From Pseudomonadota bacterium (lineage in GTDB: Bacteria; Myxococcota_A; Polyangia; GCA-2747355), in assembly GCA_016711215.1 (NCBI GenBank), contig JADJTL010000002.1:620001-684000 (forward strand): DNA of 64,000 bases. The letters run 5' to 3'. The notes beneath the pieces are model-generated. The model was not told the DNA's origin, searched no databases, and was given only the letters and a program-made list of their open reading frames with translations. A program made the position numbers and the translations under genes. Below, one piece after another: positions 1 to 8,569 of the stretch. Each line of letters starts with the position of its first letter. Within the stretch, counting starts at the first letter, position 1.

Positions 1-30
1 GCCGCCGGCGAGGCCCAGGGCCTCGAGCCG

Positions 31-64
31 TTGAGCGCCTTGAGCGCCTTGAGCGCTTTGAGCC
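31..64. repeat. 9-bp tandem repeat downstream of rfbB
   Basis: The unit TTGAGCGCC is repeated 3.7 times (31-39, 40-48, 49-57 with one change, 58-64 partial). It lies about 40 bp beyond the stop codon of the minus-strand dTDP-glucose dehydratase gene. It is one of more than a dozen short tandem arrays at gene ends in this window. Confidence 0.9.
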
Positions 65-105
65 AAGTGGGATGCTGCCGAGGCGGGGAGGCCATCGAGC
101 CGCGC

Positions 106-1224
106 CTAGATCCGGTACTGCTGCTGCATCCAGTCGCGATAGCTCGCGTCCATCACCGAGCGCCACCACGGCTCCTGCTCGAGATACCAGTCGAGGGTCG
201 CCGCGAGGCCGCGCTCGAGCGTCCACTGCGGCCGCAGCTCGAGCTCGCGCGCTGCCTTGCCGGCGTCGATCGCGTAGCGACGGTCGTGGCCTGGTCGGTC
301 CTGGACGCGCACGATCAGCGAGGCGCAGGCTGCGCCGCGTGCGGGGGGCGCCTCCGGGAAGCGCTGGGCGAGCGCGGGCTCCGCAGCGAAGCGCTGGTCG
401 ATCAGCGCGCAGAGCTGCGCCAAGAGCTCGAGGTTCGCGCGCTCGCTCTTGCCGCCGAGGTTGTAGGCCTCGCCGAGCCGACCGCGCGCGATCACCGCCA
501 GGATGCCCTGCACGTGATCCTCGACGTGCATCCAATCGCGGACGTTGCGCCCATCGCCATAGAGCGGGATCGCCTTGCCCTGCAGCGCATGCAGGATCAC
601 CAAGGGCAGCAGCTTCTCGGGGAACTGATAGGGGCCGTAGTTGTTGGAGCAGTTGGAGATGGTCACCGGCAGGCCATAGGTGCGGTGGTAGGCGCGCACG
701 AGGTGATCAGCGGCGGCCTTGCTGGCGGCGTAGGGTGAATTGGGCGCGTAGGGCGTCGCCTCGTGAAAGGGCGGATCGTCGGCGCCGAGCGAGCCGTAGA
801 CCTCGTCGGTCGAGACCTGGTGGAAGCGCCGCGCCGCGCCGCTCGCCGCCGGCTCGGCGCCGCCAGCGAGCCACTGCGCGCGGGCCGCCTCGAGCAGGGT
901 GTAGGTGCCAACGACATTGGTTTGCACGAACGCGCCCGGGTCATGCACCGAGCGGTCGACGTGGCTCTCTGCGGCGAAGTGGACGATGGTGTCGATCGCC
1001 TCGTCGCGCAGCAGCGACCTGACCAGCGCGGCGTCGCAGATGTTGCCGTGGATGAAGCGCAGCCGTCCCGTTTCGTCCTCCGCCGGCAGGCTCCCTCGGT
1101 GTCCCGCGTAGGTCAGCGCGTCGAGCACGACCACCCGGTCCGCCGGCCGTGCCGCGCGCAGCGCGTGAACGAAGTTGGCGCCGATAAATCCCGCGCCGCC
1201 TGTGACCAGCCAATTACTCGCCAT
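106..1224 (-). CDS. rfbB: dTDP-glucose 4,6-dehydratase
   Basis: Cytoplasmic short-chain dehydrogenase-fold enzyme that converts dTDP-glucose to dTDP-4-keto-6-deoxyglucose, the second step of dTDP-L-rhamnose synthesis. The protein (372 aa) begins MASNWLVTGGAGFIGANF, carrying the NAD-binding GxxGxxG. STDEVYGSLG supplies the catalytic Thr/Asp/Glu and YAASK the YxxxK pair. I chose the ATG at 1224 because it starts directly at the Rossmann strand; a longer frame upstream has no family similarity. The start overlaps the end of rfbD by 11 bp, so it is the last gene of an rfbA-rfbC-rfbD-rfbB operon. Length fits the family (about 350 aa). The product feeds rhamnose into surface polysaccharide. Confidence 0.95.
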   Translation of the reverse strand: MASNWLVTGGAGFIGANFVHALRAARPADRVVVLDALTYAGHRGSLPAEDETGRLRFIHGNICDAALVRSLLRDEAIDTIVHFAAESHVDRSVHDPGAFVQTNVVGTYTLLEAARAQWLAGGAEPAASGAARRFHQVSTDEVYGSLGADDPPFHEATPYAPNSPYAASKAAADHLVRAYHRTYGLPVTISNCSNNYGPYQFPEKLLPLVILHALQGKAIPLYGDGRNVRDWMHVEDHVQGILAVIARGRLGEAYNLGGKSERANLELLAQLCALIDQRFAAEPALAQRFPEAPPARGAACASLIVRVQDRPGHDRRYAIDAGKAARELELRPQWTLERGLAATLDWYLEQEPWWRSVMDASYRDWMQQQYRI

Positions 1225-2095
1225 CTCGCACCTCGCGCAGCATCTTCCGCAAAGCCTCGCGCCAATGGACCGGCGTGTGGTCCAGCGCCGTCCACGTCGG
1301 CCGTTTATCCAAGACACTGCAGGCTGGCCGGCGCGCCGGACGCAGCATCGCGCTGCTGGGGATCGGAAAGACCGGCGCTGGCGCGGCGATCAGGCCCAGC
1401 GCCTCGGCCTCCTCGCGCACGGCGACGGCGAGGTCGTACCAGCTCGCTATGCCGGCATCGGTGAAGTGCTGCAGGCCGTGCAGCTCCGGTCGCTCGGCGA
1501 GCTGCCAGAGGGTCGTGGCCAGCGAGCGCGCCGAGGTCGGCGTGCCGAGCTGATCGTCGACCACCTCGACCCGCGGGCGTTCGCGGAGCAGGCGCAGCAT
1601 CGTCGTGACGAAGTTGCGCCCGCGGGCGGCGTAGAGCCAGGCCGTGCGGACAATCGTGGCCCGCTCGCCGAGCTGCTCCAGCGCGTGGCCTTCGCCCGCG
1701 CACTTGCTCGCCCCATAGACATTCAGTGGCGCGGTCGGCGCGTTGGGGGGGTAGGGGTGGCCCTGCAGCCCGTCGAAAACGTAGTCGGTCGAGACGTGGA
1801 GCAGCCGACCCTCCCCCTCGGCGAGGGCACGAGCCAGCGTGTGGACCGCCGTGGCGTTGATGGCGTGGGCCAGCTCGGGCTGCGCCTCGGCGCCGTCGAC
1901 GTCCGTGTAGGCGGCGGCGTTGATCACCAGCGCTGGGCGCAGGGCGGCAACCAGCCGCTGGAGCGCCGCCGCGTCGCACAGGTCGAGCTCCTGCTCGGGG
2001 ACCGCGATCAGCTCATGGTGCGGTGGCGCCGCGCGTTGCAGCACCCCGCCTAGCTGGCCGGTTGGCCCGAGCAGCAGCACCCGCATCGTCTGCAT
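1214..2095 (-). CDS. rfbD: dTDP-4-dehydrorhamnose reductase
   Basis: Final enzyme of dTDP-L-rhamnose synthesis, reducing dTDP-4-keto-rhamnose with NAD(P)H. The 293-residue protein has the N-terminal nucleotide motif LLLGPTGQLGG, the STDYVFDG segment around the catalytic Thr, and YGASK as the YxxxK motif. The C-terminal part (GLQHFTDAGIASWYDLA) is the usual substrate domain. The start may be the ATG at 2095 or the fourth codon, also ATG, at 2086. It lies 15 bp downstream of rfbC and overlaps rfbB by 11 bp. Nothing is missing relative to the family (about 290-300 aa). Confidence 0.94.
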   Translation of the reverse strand: MQTMRVLLLGPTGQLGGVLQRAAPPHHELIAVPEQELDLCDAAALQRLVAALRPALVINAAAYTDVDGAEAQPELAHAINATAVHTLARALAEGEGRLLHVSTDYVFDGLQGHPYPPNAPTAPLNVYGASKCAGEGHALEQLGERATIVRTAWLYAARGRNFVTTMLRLLRERPRVEVVDDQLGTPTSARSLATTLWQLAERPELHGLQHFTDAGIASWYDLAVAVREEAEALGLIAAPAPVFPIPSSAMLRPARRPACSVLDKRPTWTALDHTPVHWREALRKMLREVRDGE

Positions 2096-2110
2096 CCTCT
2101 TCCTTCGCCC

Positions 2111-2668
2111 TCAGTCCGGCCGCGCTTCGTGATAGACGACCGCGTCCGCTAGGCTGACGCCGCGCGCGTCCTTCTCCGAGACGATCGGCGCAGCCAGCAG
2201 CGGCCAGGCGATGGCCAGCTCGGCGTCGTCCCAGCGCAGGGTCTGCTCGCTCGCGGCGACCCGCGGTCCGGTGCAGAGGTAGACCACATCCGCGCTCGCG
2301 CTCAGCACGTAAAACCCGTGAGCGAAGCCCGGCGGGATCCAGACCGAGTGCTTGTTGGCGGCAGAGATCGTCATCCCGACCCATTGGCCGAAGGTCGGCG
2401 ACGGGCGGCGCAGGTCGACCGCGACATCGAAAATTTCGCCGGTGATCGCGCGCACCAGCTTGCCCTGCGGGGCCGGCGCTTGGTAGTGCAGGCCGCGCAG
2501 CACGCCGCGGGTCGAGTGGCTATGGTTGCACTGTACGAAGTGCAGCTCGAGCCCCGCCGCGCTGAAGCTGCCGGCGTTCCAGGTCTCGGTGAAGAAGCCG
2601 CGCGCGTCGTCGTAGACGTCCGGCTCGACGATGATCACGTCCGCAATGGCCGACGGTCGCACCTTCAT
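2111..2668 (-). CDS. rfbC: dTDP-4-dehydrorhamnose 3,5-epimerase
   Basis: Cupin-fold epimerase that converts dTDP-4-keto-6-deoxyglucose to dTDP-4-keto-L-rhamnose. The 185-residue protein opens MKVRPSAIADVIIVEPDVYD, then RGFFTETWN and STRGVLRGLHYQ, which carries the catalytic His; DVAVDLRRPSPTFGQW and WIPPGFAHGFYVLS are further family signatures. The ATG at 2668 matches the normal N-terminus; an upstream extension of the frame crosses rfbA in another frame and is not coding. There is a 13-bp gap to rfbA upstream and 15 bp to rfbD downstream, so it is in the same operon. Confidence 0.95.
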   Translation of the reverse strand: MKVRPSAIADVIIVEPDVYDDARGFFTETWNAGSFSAAGLELHFVQCNHSHSTRGVLRGLHYQAPAPQGKLVRAITGEIFDVAVDLRRPSPTFGQWVGMTISAANKHSVWIPPGFAHGFYVLSASADVVYLCTGPRVAASEQTLRWDDAELAIAWPLLAAPIVSEKDARGVSLADAVVYHEARPD

Positions 2669-2681
2669 TGCGGGGCCCCGT

Positions 2682-3578
2682 TCATGGCTCGGTCGTCGGC
2701 TCCGCCAGCAGCTCGCGCAGATAGGCACCGTAGCCGGAGGCCGCCAGGCGATCGGCGAGGCGGGCGAGCTGCGCGCGGTCGATGAAGCGCATGCGGTAGG
2801 CGACCTCTTCCGGGCAGCCGATCTTGAGCGCTTGCCGGCGCTCGATAATCCGCACCAGCTCGCCGGCCTCGGCCAGGGCGTCGTGGGTCCCCGTGTCGAG
2901 CCAGGCAATCCCGCGGCCGAGCAGCTCGACCTCGAGCGCGCCCCGCTCGAGATAGACCCGGTTGACGTCGGTGATCTCGAGCTCGCCGCGCGGTGAGGGC
3001 TTGAGCTGGCGCGCGATCGCCACCACCTCGGCGTCGTAGAAGTAGAGGCCCGTCACGGCGTAGTGCGACTTGGGCTGGACGGGCTTCTCCTCGATCGCGA
3101 TCGCGCGGCCTGCCTCGTCGAACGAGACCACGCCATAGCGCGTCGGATCGCTGACGTAGTAGCCGAAGACCGTCGCACCCGTCTCTCGCGCCGCGGTGGC
3201 CTGCAGCCGCGCGGGGAGCCCCTGACCGTAGAAGAGGTTATCGCCGAGCACCAGCGTCGTGGGTCGGTCGCCGATGAACTCGGCCCCGATGATGAACGCC
3301 TGGGCCAGGCCGCCCGGCTGGGGCTGCGCGGCGTAGCTCAGCTCGAGGCCCCACTGCGAGCCGTCGCCCAGGAGCTGGCGAAAGAGCGGCTGCTCATGCG
3401 GCGTGGTGATCACCAGAATGCGGCGTATCCCGGCGAGCATCAGCACGCTGAGCGGATAGTAGATCAGCGGCTTGTCGTAGACGGGCAGGAGCTGCTTGCT
3501 GACGGCCAGCGTCAGGGGGTGCAGGCGCGTACCGCTGCCGCCTGCCAGCACGATGCCGCTGCGCATGGGAAGGCTCAT
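2682..3578 (-). CDS. rfbA: Glucose-1-phosphate thymidylyltransferase
   Basis: Makes dTDP-glucose from dTTP and glucose-1-phosphate, the committing step to dTDP-rhamnose. The protein is 298 aa. LAGGSGTRLHPLT is the nucleotidyltransferase signature, SKQLLPVYDKPLIYYPLS follows, and VLGDNLFYG contains the metal-binding Asp. EKPVQPKSHYAVTGLYFYD is typical of RmlA. It may start at 3578 or at the fifth codon (ATG at 3566). It is the first gene of the four-gene rhamnose operon and lies 52 bp after the ilvC stop codon, so transcription from ilvC may run through. Confidence 0.95.
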   Translation of the reverse strand: MSLPMRSGIVLAGGSGTRLHPLTLAVSKQLLPVYDKPLIYYPLSVLMLAGIRRILVITTPHEQPLFRQLLGDGSQWGLELSYAAQPQPGGLAQAFIIGAEFIGDRPTTLVLGDNLFYGQGLPARLQATAARETGATVFGYYVSDPTRYGVVSFDEAGRAIAIEEKPVQPKSHYAVTGLYFYDAEVVAIARQLKPSPRGELEITDVNRVYLERGALEVELLGRGIAWLDTGTHDALAEAGELVRIIERRQALKIGCPEEVAYRMRFIDRAQLARLADRLAASGYGAYLRELLAEPTTEP

Positions 3579-3630
3579 CTCCGCGCCAGGTCGGCCGACC
3601 GCTGCGATCGGTTGCCGCGCGCGCTGACGC

Positions 3631-4731
3631 TCAGTTCGAGGAACGGCCGCCGACGCCCTTGGTGCCCGCGGTGACGACCTTGGCCGCCTCCTTCGGGCGC
3701 AGGCTGCGGGTGGCCTTGCCGGCGCGCCACATCTCGCTGTTGCCCAGCTCCGCCAGCTCGGCGCCGAGCCGCTCCTGGTAGCCCTCCGCGCCGCAGGCCT
3801 CGATCACCCGGCGCGTCTCGCTGCCGTCGCGCACGCGGCGGTAGAGCTCCTGGAACACCGGCAAGGTGGCCTCCTTGAAGCGCGGCCGCCAGTCGAGGGC
3901 GCCGCGCTGCGCGGTCGCCGAGCAATTGGCGTACATCCAGTCCATGCCGTTTTCATCGACGAGGCGGATCAGGCTCTGCGTCAGCTCCTCGACCGTCTCG
4001 TTGAAGGACTCGCTCGGACTATGGCCGTTCTCGCGCAGCACCTGGTACTGCGCCTCCATCACGCCGGCCAGGCAACCCATCAGCACGCCGCGCTCGCCGG
4101 TCAGGTCGCTGTAGACCTCCTGCTCGAAGGTGGTCGGAAAGAGGTAGCCGCTGCCGACGCCGATGCCGAGGGCGATCGCCCGCTCGCGGGCGCGGCCCGT
4201 CGCGTCTTGCGCGACGCCGAAGCTCGAGTTGATCCCGGCGCCCGAGAGGAAATTGCGGCGCACATTGAGCCCCGAGCCCTTGGGCGCGACGAGAATCACG
4301 TCGACCTCGGGCGGCGGCACGACGCCGGTCTGTTCCTTGTAGGCGATCGAAAAGCCGTGGGAGAAATAGAGCGCGTCGCCCTTGTTCAGACACTTCTTGA
4401 TCGCCGGCCAGATCGCCTTCTGGGCCGCGTCGGCGACGAGCATTTGGATGACCGTGCCGCGCCGTGCGGCCTCCTCGATGTCGAAGAGCGTCTCGCCGGG
4501 CACCCAGCCATCATCGATCGCGCGCTGCCAGTCGCGCTCGAAGCGCTTCGCCTGTCCGATGATCACGTTCAGCCCGTTGTCGCGCATGTTGAGCGCCTGG
4601 GCAGGGCCCTGCACGCCGTAGCCGATCACCGCGATGACCTCGTCCTTGAGCACCTCGCGGGCCTTCGCCACGGGGAACTCCTCGCGCGTGACCACCTCTT
4701 CCACGACGCCACCGAAATCGATCCGTGCCAT
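3631..4731 (-). CDS. ilvC: Ketol-acid reductoisomerase (NADP+)
   Basis: Branched-chain amino acid enzyme that isomerises and reduces acetolactate to dihydroxyisovalerate (valine/leucine/isoleucine pathway). The 366-residue protein has the Rossmann GxGxxG at G37/G39/G42 (VIGYGVQGPAQA), VDVILVAPKGSG, and the knotted C-terminal domain with FPTTFEQEVYSDLTGERG and ETVEELTQ. The N-terminus MARIDFGGVVEEVVTREEFP and the length exceed the common 330-residue class I enzyme. It resembles the longer KARI form I associate with Bacteroidetes, so its phylogeny may be unusual. It lies upstream of the rhamnose operon on the same strand; no ilvB/ilvN neighbour is present. Confidence 0.93.
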   Translation of the reverse strand: MARIDFGGVVEEVVTREEFPVAKAREVLKDEVIAVIGYGVQGPAQALNMRDNGLNVIIGQAKRFERDWQRAIDDGWVPGETLFDIEEAARRGTVIQMLVADAAQKAIWPAIKKCLNKGDALYFSHGFSIAYKEQTGVVPPPEVDVILVAPKGSGLNVRRNFLSGAGINSSFGVAQDATGRARERAIALGIGVGSGYLFPTTFEQEVYSDLTGERGVLMGCLAGVMEAQYQVLRENGHSPSESFNETVEELTQSLIRLVDENGMDWMYANCSATAQRGALDWRPRFKEATLPVFQELYRRVRDGSETRRVIEACGAEGYQERLGAELAELGNSEMWRAGKATRSLRPKEAAKVVTAGTKGVGGRSSN

Positions 4732-4860
4732 GACTCACTCCTCACGCTTCGCGCCGCAGGACACCCGCGGCGGGTGCGTTGATCTACCCGAGCCACCCGG
4801 CCTTGTCCAGCGGACGCGACGGCTGCCGCCTGATCGGAGGCGGGCGCGACTTGCGGGGGG

Positions 4861-5823
4861 CTACTTGATCGCCAGCAGCTCGATGTCGAAGACCAGCGTC
4901 CCGCTCGGTGCGCCCGCGCGGCTCGGCTGATCCCCATAGGCCAGCGCGCCCGGGATCCAGAAGCGCGTCCGCTCGCCGACCACCATCAGCTGCACGCCCT
5001 CGGTCCAGCCCTTGATCACGCCGTTGAGCGGAAAGGTCGCCGGCGCGCCGCGCACGACCGAGCTGTCGAACATCTTTCCGTCGGTGGTCCAGCCGCTGTA
5101 GTGCACCTCGACGGTGCTCTCAGCGCGCGGATGCTGCTTCCCCTTGCCGCGCTGCAGCACGCGATAGGCCAGCCCGCTGGCCGTGCGCTTGGCGCTCTTC
5201 GGCGCCGCGGCGACGTCCGCCGGCACCTTGGGGGGCTCCGCTGCAGGCTGGAAGGAGAGCAGCTCGACGTCGAAGACCAAGAGGCCCGCCGGTGCCCCGG
5301 GGCGCATCGGTCGCTCCCCGTAGGCCAGCGCCGCCGGAATCCACAGCCGGCGCTTCTCGCCGACCGTCATCAGCTGCACGCCCTCGGTCCAACCCTTGAT
5401 CACGCGGTCCAGCGGAAAGCGTGCCGGGGCACCCCGCCCGACCGAGCTGTCGAAGCGCCGGCCGTCGGTGGTCCAGCCGGTGTAGTGCACCTCGACCATA
5501 TCGCTCGCGCCGGGCCGCGCTCCCCCTTTGCCCGCCTGCAGCACCCGCGAGGCCAACCCGCTCGGCGTGCGCGACGCATCGGCCGGCGGCGCGGCGACGT
5601 CGCTCGGGGCCGCCGGTCCGGGAGGCTCGGGCCGGGCCATCGCGGCCTGCGCGACCTGGGCCGCCTTTGGCGGCGCCGCAGCCTTGGCCTGGCCGGCGCT
5701 CTCTTCCGCGCTCGCGTTGGTGGTGGTCGACGTGGCGCTGCCCGCCCCGGTCGCTTGCTGACCTCGCTGGCAACCCACGCCGAGCGTGACCGCCAGCACT
5801 CCAAGAACCATCGGCTTGATCAT
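4861..5823 (-). CDS. Exported lipoprotein with two FKBP-type peptidyl-prolyl isomerase domains
   Basis: 320 aa. The N-terminus MIKPMVLGVLAVTLGVGC is a signal peptide with a lipid-modifiable Cys at 18 (the -3 residue is Gly, so the lipobox is imperfect). An Ala/Pro/Ser-rich linker follows to about residue 85. Two FKBP domains lie at about 86-191 and 212-320. Each has VHYxGWTTDG, FDSSV, VIKGWTEGVQLM, WIPxALAYG and a final VFD(V/I)ELL, so both keep the usual active-site residues. The near-identical domains imply an internal duplication. The predicted job is proline isomerisation or chaperoning in the periplasm or outer envelope. Monocistronic, minus strand, ending about 130 bp from ilvC. Confidence 0.9.
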   Translation of the reverse strand: MIKPMVLGVLAVTLGVGCQRGQQATGAGSATSTTTNASAEESAGQAKAAAPPKAAQVAQAAMARPEPPGPAAPSDVAAPPADASRTPSGLASRVLQAGKGGARPGASDMVEVHYTGWTTDGRRFDSSVGRGAPARFPLDRVIKGWTEGVQLMTVGEKRRLWIPAALAYGERPMRPGAPAGLLVFDVELLSFQPAAEPPKVPADVAAAPKSAKRTASGLAYRVLQRGKGKQHPRAESTVEVHYSGWTTDGKMFDSSVVRGAPATFPLNGVIKGWTEGVQLMVVGERTRFWIPGALAYGDQPSRAGAPSGTLVFDIELLAIK

Positions 5824-6072
5824 GGGCGCCTTTTAGCACCAGGCCGGCGGCGAAGGAAAGGTGCTGCGGCGCGGCGCGGCGCGCGGGGTGGCAGCTCTGG
5901 AGCGACAGGTTCGGGCGCCTTCAGCTATGCTCATGCGACGCTGGAACCGGCCGCGCTCGGGCGCGCCGCGGTGGATCGTCGTCGGCGCGATCAGCGGCCT
6001 TCTCACGCCTGCGGGGGTGCCCTGGCCGAAGGGCGTCAGGGGCTTGTCGCCATGACCTTGGGAGCAATCTTG

Positions 6073-6669
6073 ATGCTACGCAAAGCCTTGGGCCTCGTCC
6101 CGCTGGTTTTCTGTGCGGTCGCGGGTTTCCTTCCGATCGCGCGGGCGGACTCGGCTCGGTCGGCAGCCCGCCGGTCGAGCGAGCGCGCTGTCAGGCGGGC
6201 ACTGCCACCGCTGGCGGAGCTGCAACACCGCATCGTCCGCGTCGACCTGGGCCGGCTCGGCAAGGCGAGCGTGGCCTTTTATCGCCCCTCGCGCAGCGCA
6301 ACCAATTTTCGAGGGATCGTGCTAGTCCCTGACCTGAGCGCCGAGAGTTGGCGCGTCACCCACCTCCCCCCGATGCGCGAGGCTGAGGGTCTGTTCGAGT
6401 CAAAGGTCCGCGCGCTCTTTGCCGTCAAGGATGATCCGGCCGCTGGGCTGGTCGTGCTGCTCTACCGCTACCGGCGCCTGGGCAGTGCTGAGGCCTTTCA
6501 GTTCGCCGGCTATGCCTATTGCTTCAACGGGAGGAAGTGGACGATCGATGAGGCGCGCTCGCGCCTCTTGGTAGGCGTTGCCAACGTGGCACAAGCGAGG
6601 AAGAAGCTGCTGGCCTGGTCAAGCACACCGTCAAGAACCCCGCTATCAGCGGCCCAGGCCCGTCCTTAG
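6073..6669 (+). CDS. Secreted protein of unknown function
   Basis: 198 aa, start ATG 6073 with GGAG at 6061-6064 (8-nt spacing); a further in-frame ATG at 6052 lacks a good ribosome site. The N-terminus (MLRKALGLVPLVFCAVAGFL, then PIARADSA) is a signal peptide with a probable AxA-type cleavage after residue 25. The mature protein has an Arg-rich start, then alternating hydrophobic strands (RGIVLVPDLSAESWRVTHLP, AGLVVLLYRYRR) without any motif I can name. The region between 5824 and 6072 contains the divergent 5' end shared with the FKBP gene. Function unknown. Confidence 0.65.
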   Translation: MLRKALGLVPLVFCAVAGFLPIARADSARSAARRSSERAVRRALPPLAELQHRIVRVDLGRLGKASVAFYRPSRSATNFRGIVLVPDLSAESWRVTHLPPMREAEGLFESKVRALFAVKDDPAAGLVVLLYRYRRLGSAEAFQFAGYAYCFNGRKWTIDEARSRLLVGVANVAQARKKLLAWSSTPSRTPLSAAQARP

Positions 6670-6810
6670 TCGCCCCCCCGGCGAAGGCGCTCGTCCCTCC
6701 GGGCCTGGAGGGGAGCCGCAGGGTGCGCGGCTCAGAGGTTTGGCGAAGGGCAGCAGCGCGAGGGCAGCGGCAGCGCGAGCCAGGCGGCGAAGCGCTGGCG
6801 ACCAGGGTCG

Positions 6811-7401
6811 TCAGAACGGGTTCTCCACGCAGAGCCCCACGGTCACCAACGGTGTCTCCACGCGAGCGCACGCTTCGAGCCTGCCGTCGCCGTCCGCGTC
6901 CCGCAGGCCTGCACTGGCACCAGCGCTGAGACCGAGCGAAGCGCCCAGGGTGACGCTGTTGCCGGCGTAGCTGGCCGTGGTTTCCGTGCCCAGCAGCGCG
7001 GCGCCCAGTCTGGAGTGCAGGCCGCGACTGCCGTCCGGGTTGAGCAGCGCGGCCGAGGCATGGGCCGATAGAACCTCGATGGTGCTCTGCCAGCGGAACT
7101 CGCCTACCTGTCCCGCGCCGCTCAGCCGGCCCAGGTGGGCCGCGATCTCGGCCTTGTCTGCCGACACGCTGGCCGACGCGGATAGCAGCGAGCCATCGAG
7201 CTGGGAGGTTCCTTCGAGGCGTCTGAGTCGGAGGCGCATCGCCGAGACCCCTGCCTCCGCACCCGTTGCGCGCGTGCGAGCATAGGCCTCCGGGCCCGCA
7301 GAGGCCTGATCGGGAAGCTGCTGCTCGTCGCCCTCGGCCAATGAGCGTTCGGGGGTCTGTGGTCGCAGCTGCCCAAGTTCGCCGCCGATTCTGCCGCTCA
7401 T
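6811..7401 (-). CDS. Hypothetical protein with a Gly/Ala/Ser-rich repeat-like body
   Basis: 196 aa, start ATG 7401 preceded by GGAGG at a good distance. No signal peptide. The first 45 residues are Gln/Pro/Glu-rich. The rest is a low-complexity Ala/Gly/Ser/Leu pattern (SASASVSADKAEI, LGASLGLSAGASAGLRDADG) with the acidic loop DADGDGRLE, which could bind calcium, and the C-terminus VTVGLCVENPF. Alternating small residues suggest a beta-rich, repeated structure like those in large myxobacterial secreted or polymorphic-toxin-like proteins, but I cannot assign a family. It stands alone between unrelated genes. Confidence 0.6.
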   Translation of the reverse strand: MSGRIGGELGQLRPQTPERSLAEGDEQQLPDQASAGPEAYARTRATGAEAGVSAMRLRLRRLEGTSQLDGSLLSASASVSADKAEIAAHLGRLSGAGQVGEFRWQSTIEVLSAHASAALLNPDGSRGLHSRLGAALLGTETTASYAGNSVTLGASLGLSAGASAGLRDADGDGRLEACARVETPLVTVGLCVENPF

Positions 7402-7716
7402 TGCGCTCCCTCCAGGTTAGTCGTCGGTCGTCACGCCCCGCGCTTATCGGCCGCGGCGCGCAGACGTTGCCGATTGGCGACCACGCGCCTGATCGGCGAC
7501 CCCCTGGACTGGCTCCTCCTCTGCGCGCGCCCGCAGGCGAAGGGCGTGAGAGGAGACAGGACGATGTGCGTTCAGCGTTAGCAACCCGTTGAGCTATCGC
7601 TCCCGTCGCGCGTTACCCGGCGGGGCACGCGGCCTCGGTCTGCCGCTGCCTGCGGCGCGCAGGTCGAAGAGGCGCGCGACCGACCCGCAAGACCCGCGCC
7701 CGCCCGGGTGCTCTGA
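7402..7716. other. Intergenic stretch, nothing recognised
   Basis: About 315 bp between the end of the response-regulator gene and the start of the hypothetical protein. I see no convincing small gene, repeat or terminator with a T-run; the short frames here lack ribosome sites and family features. Confidence 0.5.
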
Positions 7717-8565
7717 CTACGGGAGGCCGGCGCGGGCGAGCAGGTCCTGCGCCGAGGCGGCTTGGCACTCCGGGTAGCGTACAGCAAGCATCTCCAGCGT
7801 CAGCGCAAGGCCCGAGGCGGCCGGCTGGCTGAACGCCTCGAGCCCCGTCACCTGAGCGACCAAGCGTCGCTCGAACGACGCTGTGTCCGCGCACTCGGTG
7901 GCGATCAGCACGAGCTTGCCTTGGCCCGCCACGCCCAACATATCCGTCATGCGGATCACATCGCCAACCTTGCCCACTACCTGCTGCATCAGCCGCTCCG
8001 CGGCCGCCAGGCCCGCCTGCCCCACGTACTCGCGATAGCCGCGGACCTCGATCGTGATCACCGCGAAGTCCCGCCCCGACCGCGCGCTGCGCGCCATCTC
8101 CCGCGCCGTCTCGAGCCGCAAGAGCCCGAGGTTCGGCAAGCCGGTTGCGTCATCGACCAGCTCCCCGCCGCCGGCTGCATAGAGCCGTACGGCGCGTCTG
8201 ACCACCGAGGTGAGCTCATCGACGCTCCAGGGCTTCGTCATATAGCGGTAGACGTTGGACGAGTTGATCGCCTCGATCAGGTCGACCGGATCGGTGTAGC
8301 CGGTGAGGATAATCCGTATCGCATCCGAGCGCAGGGCGCGCGCCCGCTGCAGCAGCTGGGTGCCGGTCACGCCGGGCATGCGTTGATCGGTGATGATGAC
8401 CGCCAGGTTCGGGATGGTGGGCAGCAGTGCCAGCGCCTCCTCGCCGCTGCTGGCCCGAAAGACCTGATAGTCGAAGCAGAGCGTGCGCTCGAGCAGATCG
8501 ATGTTATCCGGTTCGTCGTCGACCACGAGGATCGACACCTCGGCCCAATCCTTCACTGTGACCAT
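7717..8565 (-). CDS. Response regulator with degenerate GGDEF domain
   Basis: 282 aa, start ATG 8565, four bases after the stop of the hybrid kinase gene, so co-translated with it. Receiver domain at about 10-125: acidic pocket VVDDEPDN, phospho-acceptor Asp60 (VIITDQRMPG), conserved Thr (ILTGYTD) and Lys111 (YMTKPWS). Residues 135-260 have the GGDEF fold outline (DDATGLPN, then FAVITIEVRGY), but the signature GG(D/E)EF is replaced by GQGKL at 214-218, so diguanylate cyclase activity is not expected. It could instead bind nucleotides or serve as a protein contact. The most likely input is phosphotransfer from the neighbouring kinase. Confidence 0.82.
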   Translation of the reverse strand: MVTVKDWAEVSILVVDDEPDNIDLLERTLCFDYQVFRASSGEEALALLPTIPNLAVIITDQRMPGVTGTQLLQRARALRSDAIRIILTGYTDPVDLIEAINSSNVYRYMTKPWSVDELTSVVRRAVRLYAAGGGELVDDATGLPNLGLLRLETAREMARSARSGRDFAVITIEVRGYREYVGQAGLAAAERLMQQVVGKVGDVIRMTDMLGVAGQGKLVLIATECADTASFERRLVAQVTGLEAFSQPAASGLALTLEMLAVRYPECQAASAQDLLARAGLP

Positions 8566-8569
8566 GACC

